In this document: positions 49,371-58,527 of the stretch, piece after piece
Layout of the letters: each line of letters begins with the position of its first letter
Position numbering within the stretch: position 1 is the first letter of the stretch
Source of the DNA: Actinomadura syzygii
GTDB taxonomy: Bacteria > Actinomycetota > Actinomycetes > Streptosporangiales > Streptosporangiaceae
Assembly (NCBI RefSeq): GCF_008085905.1
Contig: NZ_VSFF01000005.1
Coordinates: forward strand, 530,851-594,850
Direction: 5' to 3'
DNA length: 64,000 nucleotides
Program-made: the position numbers and the translations under genes
The notes under the pieces: model-generated
Told to the model about the DNA's origin: nothing
The model's input: the letters and a program-made list of their open reading frames with translations, nothing else
The model's database searches: none

Positions 49371-50330
49371 ATGCCGGTGAGCAGCCCGTTCCCGAACCTC
49401 GACGCCAACCTCGCGGTGGCCCTCGACGCCCTGCTGGCCGAGCGGAGCGTCACCCGCGCCGCCGCGCGGCTGCACACCTCCCCGGCGGCGATGAGCCGCA
49501 CCCTGGCCCGGCTGCGCCGCGTCCTGCAGGACCCGCTGCTGGTCCGGGCGGGGCAGGCGATGGTGCCGACGCCCCGCGCCGAGGCGCTGCGCGGCGAGGC
49601 CGCCGCGGTGGTGCGCCGGCTGGAGGCGCTGCTCACCCCGAGCGGCGAGAGCGACCCCGCCGCGCTGCGGCGCACCTTCACCGTCCAGGCGTCGGACGTG
49701 GTCGGCGCGGCGCTGGCGCCGGGCCTGCTCGAACAGGCCCGGCGCCGGGCGCCCGGCGTCTCGCTGCGGGTGCTGGCCGAGGACGCGGAGGCGGGCCCCG
49801 CGCTGCGCGAGGGCCGGGTCGACCTGGAGATCGGGGCCATCGACCACGTCGACCCGGAGACCCGCGTCGAGGAGCTGGCCGCGCTGCGGATGGCGGCCGG
49901 CGTCCGGGCCGGGCACCCGCTCGCCGAGGGAGCCCTGACGCCCGCCCGGCTCGCCGCGGCCGAGCACGTCTCGGTCAGCCGCCGGGGCCGCTTCACCGGC
50001 CCGCTGGACGCGGCCCTCGCCGAGCGGGGGCTCAGCCGCCGGGTCGGCGCCGTCCTGCCGGGACACCTGGCGGCGATGGCGCTGGCCGCGACCAGCGACG
50101 TGGTCTGCCTGGTGCCGGCCGCGCCCGCGGGCGAGGCCCCGTCCCCCCTCAGCGCCACGGCGGACGCGCTGGGACTGCGCCTGCTGGAGATCCCGCTGCC
50201 GCTGCCCCCGCTGACGATCGCGATGGCCTGGCATCCGCGCCACACCGCCGACGTTCCTCACCGGTGGCTGCGCGACACCGTGCGCCGCGTCTTCCGTCCG
50301 GACACCGAGAATCCGAACAGCGAGAGATAG
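49371..50330 (+). CDS. LysR family transcriptional regulator
   Basis: A 319-residue LysR protein. The HTH is NLDANLAVALDALLAERSVT, RAAARLHTSPAAMSRTLARL and RRVLQDPLLVRAGQAMVPTP. The effector domain starts RTFTVQASDVVGAALAPGLL and includes LREGRVDLEIGAIDHVDPET. It belongs to the NodD/LinR-like subgroup with the R-P-L-L-V-R-x-G signature. Two consecutive ATGs are possible starts; neither has a strong ribosome site. Probably regulates the divergent NmrA-type gene. Confidence 0.92.
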   Translation: MPVSSPFPNLDANLAVALDALLAERSVTRAAARLHTSPAAMSRTLARLRRVLQDPLLVRAGQAMVPTPRAEALRGEAAAVVRRLEALLTPSGESDPAALRRTFTVQASDVVGAALAPGLLEQARRRAPGVSLRVLAEDAEAGPALREGRVDLEIGAIDHVDPETRVEELAALRMAAGVRAGHPLAEGALTPARLAAAEHVSVSRRGRFTGPLDAALAERGLSRRVGAVLPGHLAAMALAATSDVVCLVPAAPAGEAPSPLSATADALGLRLLEIPLPLPPLTIAMAWHPRHTADVPHRWLRDTVRRVFRPDTENPNSER

Positions 50331-50355
50331 CCCCTCCGGAAGCCGGAACCGTGGT

Positions 50356-51261
50356 TTAGAGGTGCTCGGTGAACCAGTCGGCTGCCACCTTGGCCGTCTC
50401 GCGGCGGACCTCGACGTTCTCGTAGAGGGTCAGGTGGGTGGAGCGGGGGACGACGTGGAACTTCTTGCGCGGGCCGGGGATCGCGTCGAACGCCTCGGCC
50501 GCGAGGTCCCAGTGCGTGTGGTCGTCGCCCTCGGCGACGCACATGAGGGTGGGCGTGGCGACGAGGCGCGAGAGGAACGGGCGGACGCTGTAGGCGAGCA
50601 GCATCTCGGTCGACTGGGCCGTGGCGTTGCCCACGTAGCCGGGCGCCTCCGTCCCCTTGATGCGGGCGAAGGTGTCGCGGCTCGCCGGGAAGGGGAACGT
50701 TCCGACGGCTCCGAGCTCGACGGGCTGGTGGTCGATGTAGGTGTGCTCGCCCGTCTCGAACAGCCGGGCGCGCGCCTCCTCCAGGGCGGCCCGCAGGGCG
50801 CGGAAGCTCACCGTGCCGTGCGAGAGGCGGAGGTTGTCCCAGCCGTCGATGACGGGGACGACCGAGCAGACGGCGCGGACGCGCGGGTCCACGGCGCCGA
50901 GGATGAGGACGTGCCCGCCGCTGTAGGAGATGCCCCAGGCCCCGATCCGGGCGCCGTCGATCTCGTCGAGCGCCTGTAGGTAGGAGACCGCGTTCCGGTA
51001 GTCCTCGATCTGCCGCCAGGGGTCGATGTGCCGCCGCGGTTCTCCCGTGCTCTCGCCGAAGTGGCGGTAGTCGACGAGGAGCGCGGCGATGCCGGCCTCC
51101 GCGAAGACCTCCGCGAACAGCGGCTGGGCCACCTCCTTGACGTAGCACCACCCTCCGGCGAGCACGACGGCGGGATGGGGCCCGGGTCCGTCCGGCACGT
51201 AGAGCAGTCCGCTCAGCTCGTCGCCATCGCTGGGCACGGTCACAGCGCGTGGTTCTGCCAT
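50356..51261 (-). CDS. Alpha/beta hydrolase, dienelactone-hydrolase-like
   Basis: A 301-residue hydrolase. GLLYVPDGPGPHPAVVLAGG, LVDYRHFGESTGEPRRHIDP and the elbow IGAWGISYSGGHVLILGAVD give the nucleophile Ser; the acid is in MCVAEGDDHTHWDLAAEAF and the His in VPRSTHLTLYENV. This is the DLH/uncharacterised acetyl-xylan-esterase-like class seen near catabolic genes. Convergent with LysR and divergent, over 238 bp, from the second catabolic operon. No signal peptide. Substrate unknown. Confidence 0.88.
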   Translation of the reverse strand: MAEPRAVTVPSDGDELSGLLYVPDGPGPHPAVVLAGGWCYVKEVAQPLFAEVFAEAGIAALLVDYRHFGESTGEPRRHIDPWRQIEDYRNAVSYLQALDEIDGARIGAWGISYSGGHVLILGAVDPRVRAVCSVVPVIDGWDNLRLSHGTVSFRALRAALEEARARLFETGEHTYIDHQPVELGAVGTFPFPASRDTFARIKGTEAPGYVGNATAQSTEMLLAYSVRPFLSRLVATPTLMCVAEGDDHTHWDLAAEAFDAIPGPRKKFHVVPRSTHLTLYENVEVRRETAKVAADWFTEHL

Positions 51262-51431
51262 TCCGGCTCCCTGGTCATCTCATGGGTCCCAACATCTAGC
51301 CATATGCGGTCAGATGCACGGATGATGAACATAGCTTAGAGGTAGGCCCGGGTCACCGGGCAGCCCATCGTCGGCAGGCAACGGTGGAGGTAGTAGCTCT
51401 TCTCAACAGGAGAGACGCCGCCTTCACCCTC

Positions 51432-51459
51432 TTGACACCTTCGTCAGGGCGCTCATAAT
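51432..51459 (+). promoter_or_regulatory. Strong sigma70-type promoter of the second catabolic operon
   Basis: TTGACA (51432-51437), 16 bp, CATAAT (51454-51459). The match is unusually good for this genome. Transcription should start near 51466, giving a short leader with GAGGAGA before the first ATG. A weak TTCTC-AACAG-GAGAG dyad lies upstream at 51394-51410. Confidence 0.7.
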
Positions 51460-51499
51460 ACGTACTCATGTTCGCTAATCGTGCATTCGAGGAGACGTG

Positions 51500-52546
51500 A
51501 TGACCCCTCGTCCGATCCGGATCGGCCTGTGCGGCCTCGGCAGCATCGGCAGCGCGGCCGCCCGTCTCCTGCTGGACCACCGGACGGGGTTCGACATCGT
51601 CGGCGCGGCGACCAAGGAACCCGACGCGGTGGGCCGTCCCCTGCACGAGGTGGTGGGCGCGGCCACGCCGGGCGGACCCGTCGTCGTGGACGGGCTGGAA
51701 GAGGTCCTGGCGGCCGACCCGCAGATCATGGTCTACGCGACGGGCTCGTTCCTGCGCGACACCGAGGACGACGTCGTCGCCTGCGCCCAGGCCGGCGTGG
51801 ACGTCGTCTCGCCCTGCGAGGAGCTGGCCTTCCCGTTCACCCGGCACGCCCCGGCGGCGGCGCGGATCGACGCGGCGGCGCGGGCGGGCGGCGCGACCGT
51901 CCTCGGCACCGGCGTCAACCCCGGCTTCCTCTTCGACGCGCTCCTCGTCGCCGCGACGGGCGTGTCCTGGGACGTCCGCACGATCCGCGGCCAGCGCGCC
52001 GTGGACGTGTCCGGCTTCGGGGAGAACATCCACCGCCGCCTGGGAATCGGGTACACGCCCGAGGAGTTCGAGAAGGGCCACGAGGCCGGCGCCATCGCCG
52101 GGCACGTCGGGTTCCCCGAGTCGATCGAGCTCGTCTGCGAGCGGCTCGGACTGCTCCTCGACGGCCCGGTCACCGAGCGGTTCGTCCCGTTCATCGCCGA
52201 GACCCCCGCCCCGACCCGGTACGGGCACGTGCCCGCCGGGCACACCGAGGGCTTCGTGCAGAAGGCCACCGGATCCGTCGGCGGAGTCCCGTTCGTCGAG
52301 ATGGAGCTGGTCCTGCACCTGCGCCCGGAGAGCGCCGGGTTCAAGACCGAAGACTCGATCACCGTCGAGGGCCTGCATCCGGTCAACCTCACGCTGTCGC
52401 CCGGAATGGACGCGATCCCGGCGACGTCGGCGCAGCTCGTGAACAGCATCCCGGGAGTCCTCCAGGCGGCGCCCGGCCTCAGGACCGTGAAGGACCTGCC
52501 CGCCGCCGGCGCCTGGCACGACCTGCAGTCCCATTCCTTCCGGTGA
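51500..52546 (+). CDS. DapB-like NAD(P)-dependent dehydrogenase (diaminopentanoate dehydrogenase-like)
   Basis: A 348-residue oxidoreductase. IRIGLCGLGSIGSAAARLLL is the nucleotide-binding Rossmann motif; VVSPCEELAFPFTRHAPAAA and VLGTGVNPGFLFDALLVAAT match the dihydrodipicolinate reductase-like group that includes 2,4-diaminopentanoate dehydrogenase. True DapB is about 250-270 residues, so this is a catabolic relative acting on an amino or keto acid. GGAG lies five bases before this ATG; an adjacent in-frame GTG is less well placed. First gene of the operon. Confidence 0.82.
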   Translation: MTPRPIRIGLCGLGSIGSAAARLLLDHRTGFDIVGAATKEPDAVGRPLHEVVGAATPGGPVVVDGLEEVLAADPQIMVYATGSFLRDTEDDVVACAQAGVDVVSPCEELAFPFTRHAPAAARIDAAARAGGATVLGTGVNPGFLFDALLVAATGVSWDVRTIRGQRAVDVSGFGENIHRRLGIGYTPEEFEKGHEAGAIAGHVGFPESIELVCERLGLLLDGPVTERFVPFIAETPAPTRYGHVPAGHTEGFVQKATGSVGGVPFVEMELVLHLRPESAGFKTEDSITVEGLHPVNLTLSPGMDAIPATSAQLVNSIPGVLQAAPGLRTVKDLPAAGAWHDLQSHSFR

Positions 52547-52558
52547 AGTGAGCCCCCC

Positions 52559-53602
52559 ATGACCCAGACAGCAGCAAACCCGCACACGCCGGCGGGCGCG
52601 TTCACCGGCATCCCGGTCAGTGCGGCCGGCCTGGACGAGGCGCACGAGCTCTACCGCGGCATGACCGTCGTGCGCGCCGTCGAGCTGGAGATCGAGAAGA
52701 TGCACCGGCTCGGACGCATGTCCGGGTCGTTCCACTCCTCGCTCGGCCAGGAGGCCGCGGCGGTCGGCGTCTGCGCGGCGCTGCGCGGCGGCGACATGGT
52801 CACCAGCACCCATCGCGGGCACGGGCACGCGCTCGCCAAGGGCGTGCCGATGGAAGGCGTCTTCGCCGAGCTGTTCGGCCGGACGTCCGGCGTCAGCGGC
52901 GGGCGCGGCGGCTCGATGCACCTGCACGACAGGCGGAGCGGGTTCCTCGGTGAGAACGCCATCGTCGCGGGCGGCCTGCCCTGGGCGGCCGGCGCGGCGT
53001 GGGCGCGCAGGCGCCGGAGCGGCGGCGACGACATCGCGGTGGCCTTCATCGGCGACGGCGGGTTCGCGCAGGGCGTCACCCACGAGACCCTGCTGCTCTC
53101 GCGGTTCTGGGGCAGCCCGTGCCTGATCGTCTGCGAGAACAACGGCCTAGCGCACTCGATGCCGTCCGACCGCCTCTTCGGGGCGCCGGGCAGCATCGCG
53201 CGCATCGTCGAGGGCACCGGCATGCACGCCCGCTACGTGGACGGACGGGACGTGGTCGCCGTCGCGGAGACCGCCAAGGAGATGGTCGCGCGGGTGCGCG
53301 CGGGAACTCCGGCCTTCCTCGAATGCGGCGTGTTCCGCGTCCGGCCGCACAGCCTCTCCGACCCCGACTACCGGTACCGGCCGAAGTCGGCCGGGCGCGA
53401 CTGGATGGCGCTCAACGACCCGATCGCCAACCTCCGCACCCGACTGGAGGTGCACCCCGCCAACTGGGTCGCCCGGATCGACGCCGAGGTGGCCGCCGAG
53501 ATCGAGGCCGCGCGCGACCGCGCCGAGGCCGCAGAGCGGCCGCCGACGGCCGCGGCGAAATCATTCGTCTACACCTCCCCGGAGCTGCAGAACCATGCGT
53601 GA
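52559..53602 (+). CDS. 2-Oxoacid/acetoin dehydrogenase E1, alpha subunit
   Basis: A 347-residue thiamine diphosphate enzyme subunit. GSFHSSLGQEAAAVGVCAAL, STHRGHGHALAKGVPMEGVF and GGRGGSMHLHDRRSGFLGEN are E1alpha markers; the ThDP motif runs from FIGDGGFAQGVTHET to CLIVCENN. The VRPHSLSDPDYRY loop resembles acetoin or pyruvate dehydrogenase rather than the phosphoregulated branched-chain E1. Together with the next gene it decarboxylates a 2-oxoacid or cleaves a diketone-like compound and passes the acyl group to the E2 encoded downstream. Confidence 0.9.
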   Translation: MTQTAANPHTPAGAFTGIPVSAAGLDEAHELYRGMTVVRAVELEIEKMHRLGRMSGSFHSSLGQEAAAVGVCAALRGGDMVTSTHRGHGHALAKGVPMEGVFAELFGRTSGVSGGRGGSMHLHDRRSGFLGENAIVAGGLPWAAGAAWARRRRSGGDDIAVAFIGDGGFAQGVTHETLLLSRFWGSPCLIVCENNGLAHSMPSDRLFGAPGSIARIVEGTGMHARYVDGRDVVAVAETAKEMVARVRAGTPAFLECGVFRVRPHSLSDPDYRYRPKSAGRDWMALNDPIANLRTRLEVHPANWVARIDAEVAAEIEAARDRAEAAERPPTAAAKSFVYTSPELQNHA

Positions 53603-54572
53603 GGTCAAATACGCCGAGGCGGTGCGCGCCGCCCTGGAGGCCGAGATGGCGGCCGACGAGAGCGTCGTCGTCATGGGCGAGGAGGTCGCGGCGCTCGGCG
53701 GGGTCTTCACCGTCACGCAGGGCCTGGCCGACAGGTTCGGCGAGGACCGCGTGCTGGACTCGCCGATCGCCGAGGCGGGCGTGGTGGGGTTCGCGATCGG
53801 CGCCGCCGCCGAGGGCATGCGCCCGGTCGTCGAGATCATGTTCTCGGACTTCGTCCTGCTGGCCCTCGACCAGATCATCAACCTCGGGGCGAAGATCCGC
53901 TACATGAGCAACGGCCAGTTCAGCGTGCCGCTGACCATCCGGATGCCGGGCGGCGGGGGCACCAACCACGGCCCGCAGCACTCGCAGAGCCTGGAAACGC
54001 TGTTCGCGCACGTCCCGGGGCTGGTCGTCGCGATGCCCGGCAACGTCTCGGACGCCTACTGGATGCTCCGGCACGCTATACGTTCCGACGATCCCGTGAT
54101 TTTCTTGGAGAGCAAGAACCTGTATTTCCGCACTTCAGGGGACATCGATGCGCGCACCGGACCGGACGGTTTCGGCGCCCGGGTCGCGCGCGCCGGGGAG
54201 GACCTCACCGTCGTGTCGGCCGGGCGGATGGTCGAGCGCTGCGAGCTGGCGGCCGAGGAGCTCGCCGCCGAGGGCGTCGCGTGCGAGGTTATCGACCTCC
54301 GCTACCTGTGGCCCCTGGACACCGCCTCGATCGAGGCGTCGCTGAGGCGGACGGGCAAGCTCGCCGTCGTGTCCGAGGCCGTCGAGTTCTGCGGGTGGGG
54401 CGGCGAGGTCGCCGCGTGGGCGAGCGAGCACTGCTTCGAAAGCCTTGACGGGCCGGTCGTGCGCGTCGGCTCCGAACGCGTCCCCATCCCGTACGGGCAC
54501 GCCCTTGAGGACGAGATCGTGCCCACCACCGAACGCATCGCCGGCGAACTGCGCAAGCTCGCGATCTACTGA
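53595..54572 (+). CDS. 2-Oxoacid/acetoin dehydrogenase E1, beta subunit
   Basis: A 325-residue transketolase-like subunit: KYAEAVRAALEAEMAADESV, VMGEEVAALGGVFTVTQGLA, PIAEAGVVGFAIGAAAEGMR, IMFSDFVLLALDQIINLGAK and PGGGGTNHGPQHSQSLETLF are the standard E1beta blocks, with the C-terminal domain VIDLRYLWPLDTASIEASLR. The start overlaps the E1alpha stop by 8 bp, so the heterotetramer subunits are coupled. Length normal. Confidence 0.92.
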   Translation: MREVKYAEAVRAALEAEMAADESVVVMGEEVAALGGVFTVTQGLADRFGEDRVLDSPIAEAGVVGFAIGAAAEGMRPVVEIMFSDFVLLALDQIINLGAKIRYMSNGQFSVPLTIRMPGGGGTNHGPQHSQSLETLFAHVPGLVVAMPGNVSDAYWMLRHAIRSDDPVIFLESKNLYFRTSGDIDARTGPDGFGARVARAGEDLTVVSAGRMVERCELAAEELAAEGVACEVIDLRYLWPLDTASIEASLRRTGKLAVVSEAVEFCGWGGEVAAWASEHCFESLDGPVVRVGSERVPIPYGHALEDEIVPTTERIAGELRKLAIY

Positions 54573-54608
54573 CCGTCGCCGCGGCGACCTGAGAGCAGGA
54601 ACGTCTCC

Positions 54609-56732
54609 ATGAGGTTTGCAGTAGACACCGGTGGCACTTTCACCGACCTGGTCATCGAGGACGAGGGCCGACTGAGCGTCCACAAGAGCTCCACCGTGCC
54701 CTCGGACCCGATCCAGGGCATTCTCAACGCCTTCGAGGTCGCCGCCGCCGACCGGGGTTGCACGCGGCAAGAGCTGCTGGAGCGGGGCTCCATGCTCGTC
54801 CACGGCACCACGCGCGGGCTGAACGCCGTCCTGACGAAGAAGGTGGCGCGGACGGCGTTCCTCACGACCGAGGGCCATCCGGACATCCTCCTGCTCCGCG
54901 AGGGCGGCAGGCGCGACATCTTCAACCAGCGGCAGCCGTACCCGGAGCCGTACGTCCCGCGTTCGCTCACCTTCGAGATCCCCGAGCGCGTCGGCGCCCA
55001 GGGCGAGGTCGTCAGGGAGCTGGACGAGGCGGCCGTGGCCGACCTGGCGGGCAGGCTGCGCCGGGAGCGGGTCGAGGCCGTCGCCGTCTGCCTGCTGTGG
55101 TCCATCGCCAACCCCGTCCACGAGCTGCGGGTGGGCGAGCTGCTGCGGGAGCTGCTGCCGGACGTCCCGGTGACGCTGTCGCACCAGCTCAACCCCTGCG
55201 TCCGGGAGTACCGCCGCGCCTCGGCGACCGCGATCGACGCCTCGCTCAAGCCGCTGATGACCGCGTACATCAGCGGACTCCAGGGGCGGCTGCGGGACGC
55301 GGGCTTCGCCGGCCGGGTGCTCATGGTCACCTCCGCGGGCGGGGCGCTCGACGCCGAGGACGTGGCGGCGTCCCCGATCCACTCGCTGAACTCCGGCCCC
55401 GCGATGGCCCCCGTCGCCGGACGGTTCTTCGCCGACCTGGACACGACCGCGTCCATGGCGATCGTCGCCGACACCGGCGGGACCAGCTACGACGTCAGCG
55501 TCGTCAGGAACGGCCGGATCCCGTGGACGCGCGAGTCCTGGATCGGCGAGCCGTTCCGCGGCCACATGACCGGGTTCCCGTCCGTCGACGTGCGCAGCGT
55601 CGGCGCGGGCGGCGGCAGCATCGCGTGGGTGGACGCGGGCGGGCTCCTGCACGTCGGGCCGCAGAGCGCGGGCGCCGACCCCGGCCCGGTCTGCTACGGG
55701 CGGGGCGGCACCAGCCCCACGATGACCGACGCGTGCCTCGTCCTCGGCTACCTGGACCCCGCCTACTTCCTCGGCGGGCGCTCGGCGCTCGACCTGGACG
55801 CCGCCCGCGAGGCGATCAGGACCCAGATCGCGGAGCCCCTCGGACTGGACGTGATGGAGGCGGCGGGCGCCGTCTACCGGCTCGCGACCGAGCGCATGGT
55901 CGGCGCCATCGAGGAGATCAGCGGGCAGAAGGGCATCGACGTCGCGCAGGCCGTCCTCGTCGGGGGCGGCGGCGCGGCCGGGTTCAACACCGTGGCCATC
56001 GCGCGGCGGCTCGGCTGCCGGGAGGTCATCGTCCCGATCATGGGCCCGGCGCTGAGCGCGGCGGGCGCGCTGATCTCCGACCTGTCGCGCGGCTTCGAGA
56101 CGACGTTCCGGACCACCAGCGAGGCGTTCGACTTCGCGGGCGTCAACGCGGTTCTCTCCGACCTCGCGGTCCGGGCCCGGGACTTCATCGCCGGGCCGGG
56201 CGCGGGCGCCGTCGAGACGTCCGTCGAGTTCTCCGTCGAGGCGCGCTATCCGAGCCAGGTCTGGGAGCTGGAAGTGCAGCTCGGCTCGGAGGGGTCGCTG
56301 GACGCCGAAGGGCTCGAACGGCTGAAGAAGGCGTTCCACGAGGTGCACCGCGACGCCTTCGCCGTCGACGACCCCGGCTCGCCCATCGAGTTCGAGAGCT
56401 GGCACGTCAGGGCGCGGTGCCGCATCACCGACCCCGTCCTGCCCGAGGCCGGGACCGGCGACGGCGCCCGCCTGGAACGTGACATCTACCTGCCGGGCGT
56501 CGGCCCGGTGAGCGCGGAGGTCTGGCGGCTGGAGTCGGTGCCGGTCGGCGCCGAGCTGCGCGGACCGGCGATCGTCGAGTCGGCGACCACGACGATCGTC
56601 GTCGACGACGGCGCGACGTTCAGCCGCCGCGCCAGCGGCACCATCCACGTCGTCCCCGGGACGGGGGCGGCCGCCGCCCCGGCAGACGTCTCGAACATGG
56701 ACGCGGGCACCAGCGGACGAGGGGGCAAGTGA
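54609..56732 (+). CDS. hyuA: Hydantoinase/oxoprolinase family protein, subunit A
   Basis: A 707-residue ATP-dependent enzyme of the ASKHA fold. MRFAVDTGGTFTDLVIEDEG and LVHGTTRGLNAVLTKKVART are the N-terminal phosphate-binding blocks; AIVADTGGTSYDVSVVRNG, SVGAGGGSIAWVDAGGLL, VGPQSAGADPGPVCYGRGGT and LVGGGGAAGFNTVAIARRLG complete the core. The family opens lactams (N-methylhydantoin, 5-oxoproline) or, as acetone carboxylase beta, activates a ketone. Partner HyuB starts inside its stop. Between E1 and E2 genes, it may process the same substrate chain. Confidence 0.9.
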   Translation: MRFAVDTGGTFTDLVIEDEGRLSVHKSSTVPSDPIQGILNAFEVAAADRGCTRQELLERGSMLVHGTTRGLNAVLTKKVARTAFLTTEGHPDILLLREGGRRDIFNQRQPYPEPYVPRSLTFEIPERVGAQGEVVRELDEAAVADLAGRLRRERVEAVAVCLLWSIANPVHELRVGELLRELLPDVPVTLSHQLNPCVREYRRASATAIDASLKPLMTAYISGLQGRLRDAGFAGRVLMVTSAGGALDAEDVAASPIHSLNSGPAMAPVAGRFFADLDTTASMAIVADTGGTSYDVSVVRNGRIPWTRESWIGEPFRGHMTGFPSVDVRSVGAGGGSIAWVDAGGLLHVGPQSAGADPGPVCYGRGGTSPTMTDACLVLGYLDPAYFLGGRSALDLDAAREAIRTQIAEPLGLDVMEAAGAVYRLATERMVGAIEEISGQKGIDVAQAVLVGGGGAAGFNTVAIARRLGCREVIVPIMGPALSAAGALISDLSRGFETTFRTTSEAFDFAGVNAVLSDLAVRARDFIAGPGAGAVETSVEFSVEARYPSQVWELEVQLGSEGSLDAEGLERLKKAFHEVHRDAFAVDDPGSPIEFESWHVRARCRITDPVLPEAGTGDGARLERDIYLPGVGPVSAEVWRLESVPVGAELRGPAIVESATTTIVVDDGATFSRRASGTIHVVPGTGAAAAPADVSNMDAGTSGRGGK

Positions 56733-58489
56733 CGATGGACGGCGTGCGCATGGCGGTGATCAGCAACCGCCTGAACGTGGTCGTGGAAGCCATGATGAAC
56801 ACGGTCTTCCGGTCCAGCCGGTCGGGGGTCCTCAACAGCGCCCACGACTTCTCCTGCTGCATCGTCAGCGCCGACCACGAGCTGGTGATGGGGGCGGAGA
56901 GCCTGCCCATCCACATGATGAGCGGGCCCGACCTGATCTCGAAGGCGGTGCTGCGCTTCCATCCCGAGATGCGGCGCGGCGACGCGTACCTGCACAACTC
57001 GCCGTACAACGGCAACTCGCACGCCGCCGACCACGCGATGCTGGTGCCGGTCGTCGACGACGAGGGCGTGCACCGCTTCTCGGTCCTCGCGAAGGCCCAC
57101 CAGGCCGACTGCGGCAACTCCAAGCCGACGACCTACATGACGGACGCCCGCGACGTCTACGAGGAGGGCACCCTCCTGTTCGACGCCTGCCGCGTCCAGG
57201 CCGACTACCAGGACAACGACGACATCCTCCGCATGCTGCGGCTCCGCGTCCGGGTGCCGGACCAGTGGTGGGGCGACTACCTCGCGCTGATCGGCGCGGT
57301 CCGCCTCGGGGAGCGCCGCATCCTCGAACTGGGCAACGAGCTCGGCTGGGACGTGCTCCAGGAGTTCGTCGACGAGTGGCTCTCCTACAGCGAGGGCCGG
57401 ATGCGCGACGCCATCGCCGGACTCCCCGCCGGACGGCTGGACCTGCACACCAGGCACGACCCGTTCCCGGGCATCCCCGAGGGCCTGGACATCAAGATCG
57501 GCATCGACATCCGGTCGGCGGACGAGGAGATCCACGTCGATCTCACCGACAACGTCGACTGCCTGCCGAACGGCCTGAACCTCACCGAGTCGACGGCCGC
57601 GACGGCGGCCCTGATCGGCGTCTTCAACTCCATCGGCGAGGGCGTGCCGCCGAACGCCGGGAGCCTGCGCCGGGTGAAGGTCCGGTTGCGGGACGGCAGC
57701 GCCGTGGGCGTCCCCGTCCACCCGCACAGCTGCTCGGCGGCGACCACCAATCTGGCCGACCGGGTGACCAACGCCGTCCAGCGCGGCATGGCGGAACTGG
57801 CCGAGGGCATCGGGCTGGCCGAGTGCGGCGCCGTCATCCCGGCGGCGGCGGCGGTCGTGTCGGGCGTCGACCCGAGGTCGGGCGGGCGGCCGTTCGTCAA
57901 CCAGATCTTCCTCGCGGTGACCGGCGGGGCCGCCACCCCGTGGTCGGACGCCTGGCTGACGATCTTCCACGTGGGCTGCGCGGGCATGCTCCGCCGCGAC
58001 AGCGTCGAGATCGCGGAGATGACGCACCCCATCCGGGTGAGCAGGCAGCGGCTCGTCCAGGACACCGAGGGCGCGGGACGGTTCCGCGGCGCCCCGTCGG
58101 CGGAGGTCGAGTACGGGCCGGTGGGCACGTCCATGACCGTGGTCTACGGATCGGACGGCGCGGTCTTCCCGGCGCTCGGCGTGCGCGGCGGAGGCGCGGG
58201 CGGCCTCACCCGGCACCTGCGCCGCGACCGCGCGGGCGAGCTCACCGAACTGTCCTCGCAGGGCCTGGTCGAACTCGCGGACGGCGAGCGCATCGTGTCC
58301 ATCACCGCTGGTGGAGGCGGGTACGGGCCCGCGGCGGACCGCGACCCCGAACACGTCCGGGCGGACGTGCGCGAGGGCTGGATCAGCCCAGAGCGCGCGC
58401 GGGACGTCTACCGCGTCTCCCTGAGCGCGGACCTGTCGATCGATGAAGCTGCCACAGCGCGGTTGCGCGCGGAGCAAGCGTCCAGTTGA
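56729..58489 (+). CDS. hyuB: Hydantoinase B/oxoprolinase family protein
   Basis: A 586-residue subunit. NVVVEAMMNTVFRSSRSGVL, HDFSCCIVSADHELVMGAES and GDAYLHNSPYNGNSHAADHA form the metal/substrate site typical of HyuB; DLTDNVDCLPNGLNLTESTA and GGAGGLTRHLRR then ITAGGGGYGPAADRDPEHVR mark the C-terminal half. It needs HyuA for ATP-coupled ring opening or carboxylation. GTG overlaps the hyuA stop by 4 bp. A slightly longer variant than the usual 520-560 residues. Confidence 0.9.
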   Translation: MTMDGVRMAVISNRLNVVVEAMMNTVFRSSRSGVLNSAHDFSCCIVSADHELVMGAESLPIHMMSGPDLISKAVLRFHPEMRRGDAYLHNSPYNGNSHAADHAMLVPVVDDEGVHRFSVLAKAHQADCGNSKPTTYMTDARDVYEEGTLLFDACRVQADYQDNDDILRMLRLRVRVPDQWWGDYLALIGAVRLGERRILELGNELGWDVLQEFVDEWLSYSEGRMRDAIAGLPAGRLDLHTRHDPFPGIPEGLDIKIGIDIRSADEEIHVDLTDNVDCLPNGLNLTESTAATAALIGVFNSIGEGVPPNAGSLRRVKVRLRDGSAVGVPVHPHSCSAATTNLADRVTNAVQRGMAELAEGIGLAECGAVIPAAAAVVSGVDPRSGGRPFVNQIFLAVTGGAATPWSDAWLTIFHVGCAGMLRRDSVEIAEMTHPIRVSRQRLVQDTEGAGRFRGAPSAEVEYGPVGTSMTVVYGSDGAVFPALGVRGGGAGGLTRHLRRDRAGELTELSSQGLVELADGERIVSITAGGGGYGPAADRDPEHVRADVREGWISPERARDVYRVSLSADLSIDEAATARLRAEQASS

Positions 58490-58527
58490 CCGCCTTCCAA
58501 GGCTTTCTTTGAAAGAGGGCTCCGCGC